This document shows positions 62,966-64,000 of a stretch of DNA of 64,000 nt, one piece after another; positions within the stretch are counted from its first letter, which is position 1, and each line of letters opens with the position of its first letter. This DNA comes from Mycolicibacterium insubricum (GTDB lineage: Bacteria; Actinomycetota; Actinomycetes; Mycobacteriales; Mycobacteriaceae), in NCBI RefSeq assembly GCF_010731615.1, contig NZ_AP022618.1, positions 2,852,001 through 2,916,000 of the forward strand, in the 5' to 3' direction. The notes under the pieces were generated by a model, which saw nothing but the letters and a program-made list of their open reading frames with translations, did no database searches and was not told where the DNA came from. The position numbers were made by a program, and so were the translations under genes.

Positions 62966-63044
62966 GCGCGCTCCTCACCCCCGCCGAACGTGGGTCCGGA
63001 TCAACCCGCCCGCGCAGTAGCCGTCACGGTCGACGGCAAATCGC

Positions 63045-63073
63045 GTTGACAGCAGTCAACCAACCAGTTGACT
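63045..63073 (+). promoter_or_regulatory. Alternating GTTGAC/GTCAAC repeats upstream of the LLM gene
   Basis: GTTGAC (63045-63050), GTCAAC (63055-63060) and GTTGAC (63067-63072) form two overlapping inverted repeats; the second, AGTCAAC...GTTGACT, has 7-bp arms. They lie ~35-60 bp upstream of the start at 63108, and the last copy could double as a -35 (TTGACT). This is probably the operator of an unidentified repressor. Confidence 0.5.
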
Positions 63074-63107
63074 TAGTCGATTCGGCGGCTGTCTACCATT
63101 GCCAGGC

Positions 63108-64000
63108 ATGACCTTCCGCCTCGGCTTGCTGATCCCCAAATTCGCCTCCGACCCGAAGAAACTCTTCCCCACTCTGGTAGCCCAGACGCGTGAGGCGGAG
63201 GCCGCCGGGTACGAGGCGGTGTTCGTGATGGATCACTTCTACCAAGCGGCGAACATCGGCGCGGTCGAGGATCCGATGCCCGAGGCCTACACCACGTTGG
63301 GCGCCCTCGCCGCGGCAACGGACACCGTCCAGCTGGGCGCCCTGGTCACCGGCGTCACCTACCGCAACCCGGCGCTGGTGGCCAAGGAGATCACCACCCT
63401 CGACGTGATCAGCGCCGGGCGGGCGATCCTGGGCATGGGCGCCGGCTGGTACGAACTCGAACACCGCCAGCTCGGCTTCGACTTCGGCACCTTCGGCGAG
63501 CGGTTCAATCGTCTCGATGAGGCACTGCAGATCATCGGCCCGATGGTCGACGGCCAGCGGCCCACCTTCACCGGCAGCTACTACCGGACCGAGGAGGCGT
63601 TGGCCCAGCCGCGCTACCGCGACCACATCCCGCTGATGCTCGGCGGCAGCGGCGAGAAGAAGGCCATCCCGATGGCGGCCCGCTACTTCGACCACATGAA
63701 CCTGATGTGCGATCTGTCCGAACTGCCGCGCAAGGCCGAGGTGGTCCGCCGCTGCTGCGAGGACATCGGCCGCGACCCGGCGACGCTGGCCACCAGCACC
63801 ATGGTCGTCGTCGACGTCGACGGCACCATGTCCCCGGAGCAGATCGCGGCGGCGTCGGCCAACTTCATCTCCGGCAGCCCCACCGCGATCGCCGAACAGA
63901 TCAAGGCCAGGGTCTTCGACGCCGGTGTGGGCGGCGTCGTACTCAGCGTGTTCGACTACCGGCCCGGCGTGGTCGCCGAACTCGCCGACGCGCTGCGACC
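63108..64000 (+). CDS. LLM-class F420-dependent oxidoreductase (cut by window edge)
   Basis: The first 297 codons of a luciferase-like monooxygenase-fold protein: MTFRLGLLIPKFASD, EAAGYEAVFVMDHFYQ, LGALVTGVTYRNPALVAKEITTLDVISAGRAILGMGAGWYELEHRQLG, PLMLGGSGEKKAIPMAARYFDHMN. These features fit the F420-dependent LLM subfamily common in mycobacteria (by recall, the Rv1855c position). The C-terminus lies beyond base 64000. Substrate unknown. Confidence 0.9.
   Translation, partial: MTFRLGLLIPKFASDPKKLFPTLVAQTREAEAAGYEAVFVMDHFYQAANIGAVEDPMPEAYTTLGALAAATDTVQLGALVTGVTYRNPALVAKEITTLDVISAGRAILGMGAGWYELEHRQLGFDFGTFGERFNRLDEALQIIGPMVDGQRPTFTGSYYRTEEALAQPRYRDHIPLMLGGSGEKKAIPMAARYFDHMNLMCDLSELPRKAEVVRRCCEDIGRDPATLATSTMVVVDVDGTMSPEQIAAASANFISGSPTAIAEQIKARVFDAGVGGVVLSVFDYRPGVVAELADALR

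Overview
The window is high-GC actinobacterial DNA and almost certainly comes from a mycobacterium, probably an environmental Mycolicibacterium-type genome. The evidence is an mmpS/mmpL operon, a furA-katG operon, an Apa-like antigen, RipD, an Rpf, DUF732 and DUF5078 secreted proteins, a fatty acyl-AMP ligase and a CYP125-type P450. Genes lie on both strands in short operons. No gene-free gap exceeds about 290 bases. I saw no tRNA, rRNA, insertion sequence, prophage or CRISPR array, so this looks like core chromosome with some accessory genes.

Layout. 1-5.8 kb: partial lipoprotein, alpha/beta hydrolase, a membrane protein with a 56-residue partner, a methyltransferase, an FKBP lipoprotein, a secreted RNase Sa-like ribonuclease translationally coupled to a barstar-like inhibitor, and three secreted proteins. 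5.9-12.9 kb: mgtE, an acyl-CoA ligase, membrane protein, ripD, tpx, cutinase and a degenerate o-succinylbenzoate synthase-like protein. 13-18.3 kb: leaderless furA plus katG, an orphan FAAL and a STAS protein. 18.3-24.1 kb: serine hydrolase, a frameshifted secreted protein, DUF732 and DUF5078 proteins, mmpL-mmpS. 24.2-32.4 kb: yaaA, amidohydrolase, AraC regulator, alpha/beta hydrolase, a DUF35/thiolase pair, cinA and a GyrA-coil/GNAT fusion. 32.4-41.7 kb: GH2 glycosidase, a nitronate monooxygenase-like enzyme behind a KstR-type operator, secreted proteins, a CYP125-type P450, fdxA, rpf and a TesB thioesterase. 41.9-48.2 kb: two D-aminoacylase-type amidohydrolases flanking an NTF2-like protein, the bfrA/bfd iron-storage pair with IdeR-type boxes, a crotonase and a Cys-rich secreted protein. 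48.4-64 kb: STAND-LuxR regulator, FUSC permease, an ABC module whose ATPase carries a cyclic-nucleotide-binding domain, GH13 enzyme, an epimerase/PEP-enzyme fusion lacking its swivel domain, CPBP protease, then adhA, a GlsB-type protein, apa, an SDR and an LLM oxidoreductase. By recall, this last block matches M. tuberculosis Rv1855c-Rv1863c.

Functional themes are oxidative stress and iron (furA-katG, tpx, yaaA, bfrA-bfd, mmpS/L), envelope and resuscitation (ripD, rpf, serine hydrolase, apa, cutinase) and lipid or sterol metabolism (CoA ligase, FAAL, thiolase, P450, thioesterase). The best leads for new biology are: the exported ribonuclease/inhibitor pair; an enolase-superfamily pseudoenzyme; a GyrA-like coil fused to an acetyltransferase; a 71-bp repeat inserted in frame in one gene and present between two others; and the truncated epimerase/PEP fusion. 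All family assignments come from reading translated sequence and recalled family features. No database search was run.
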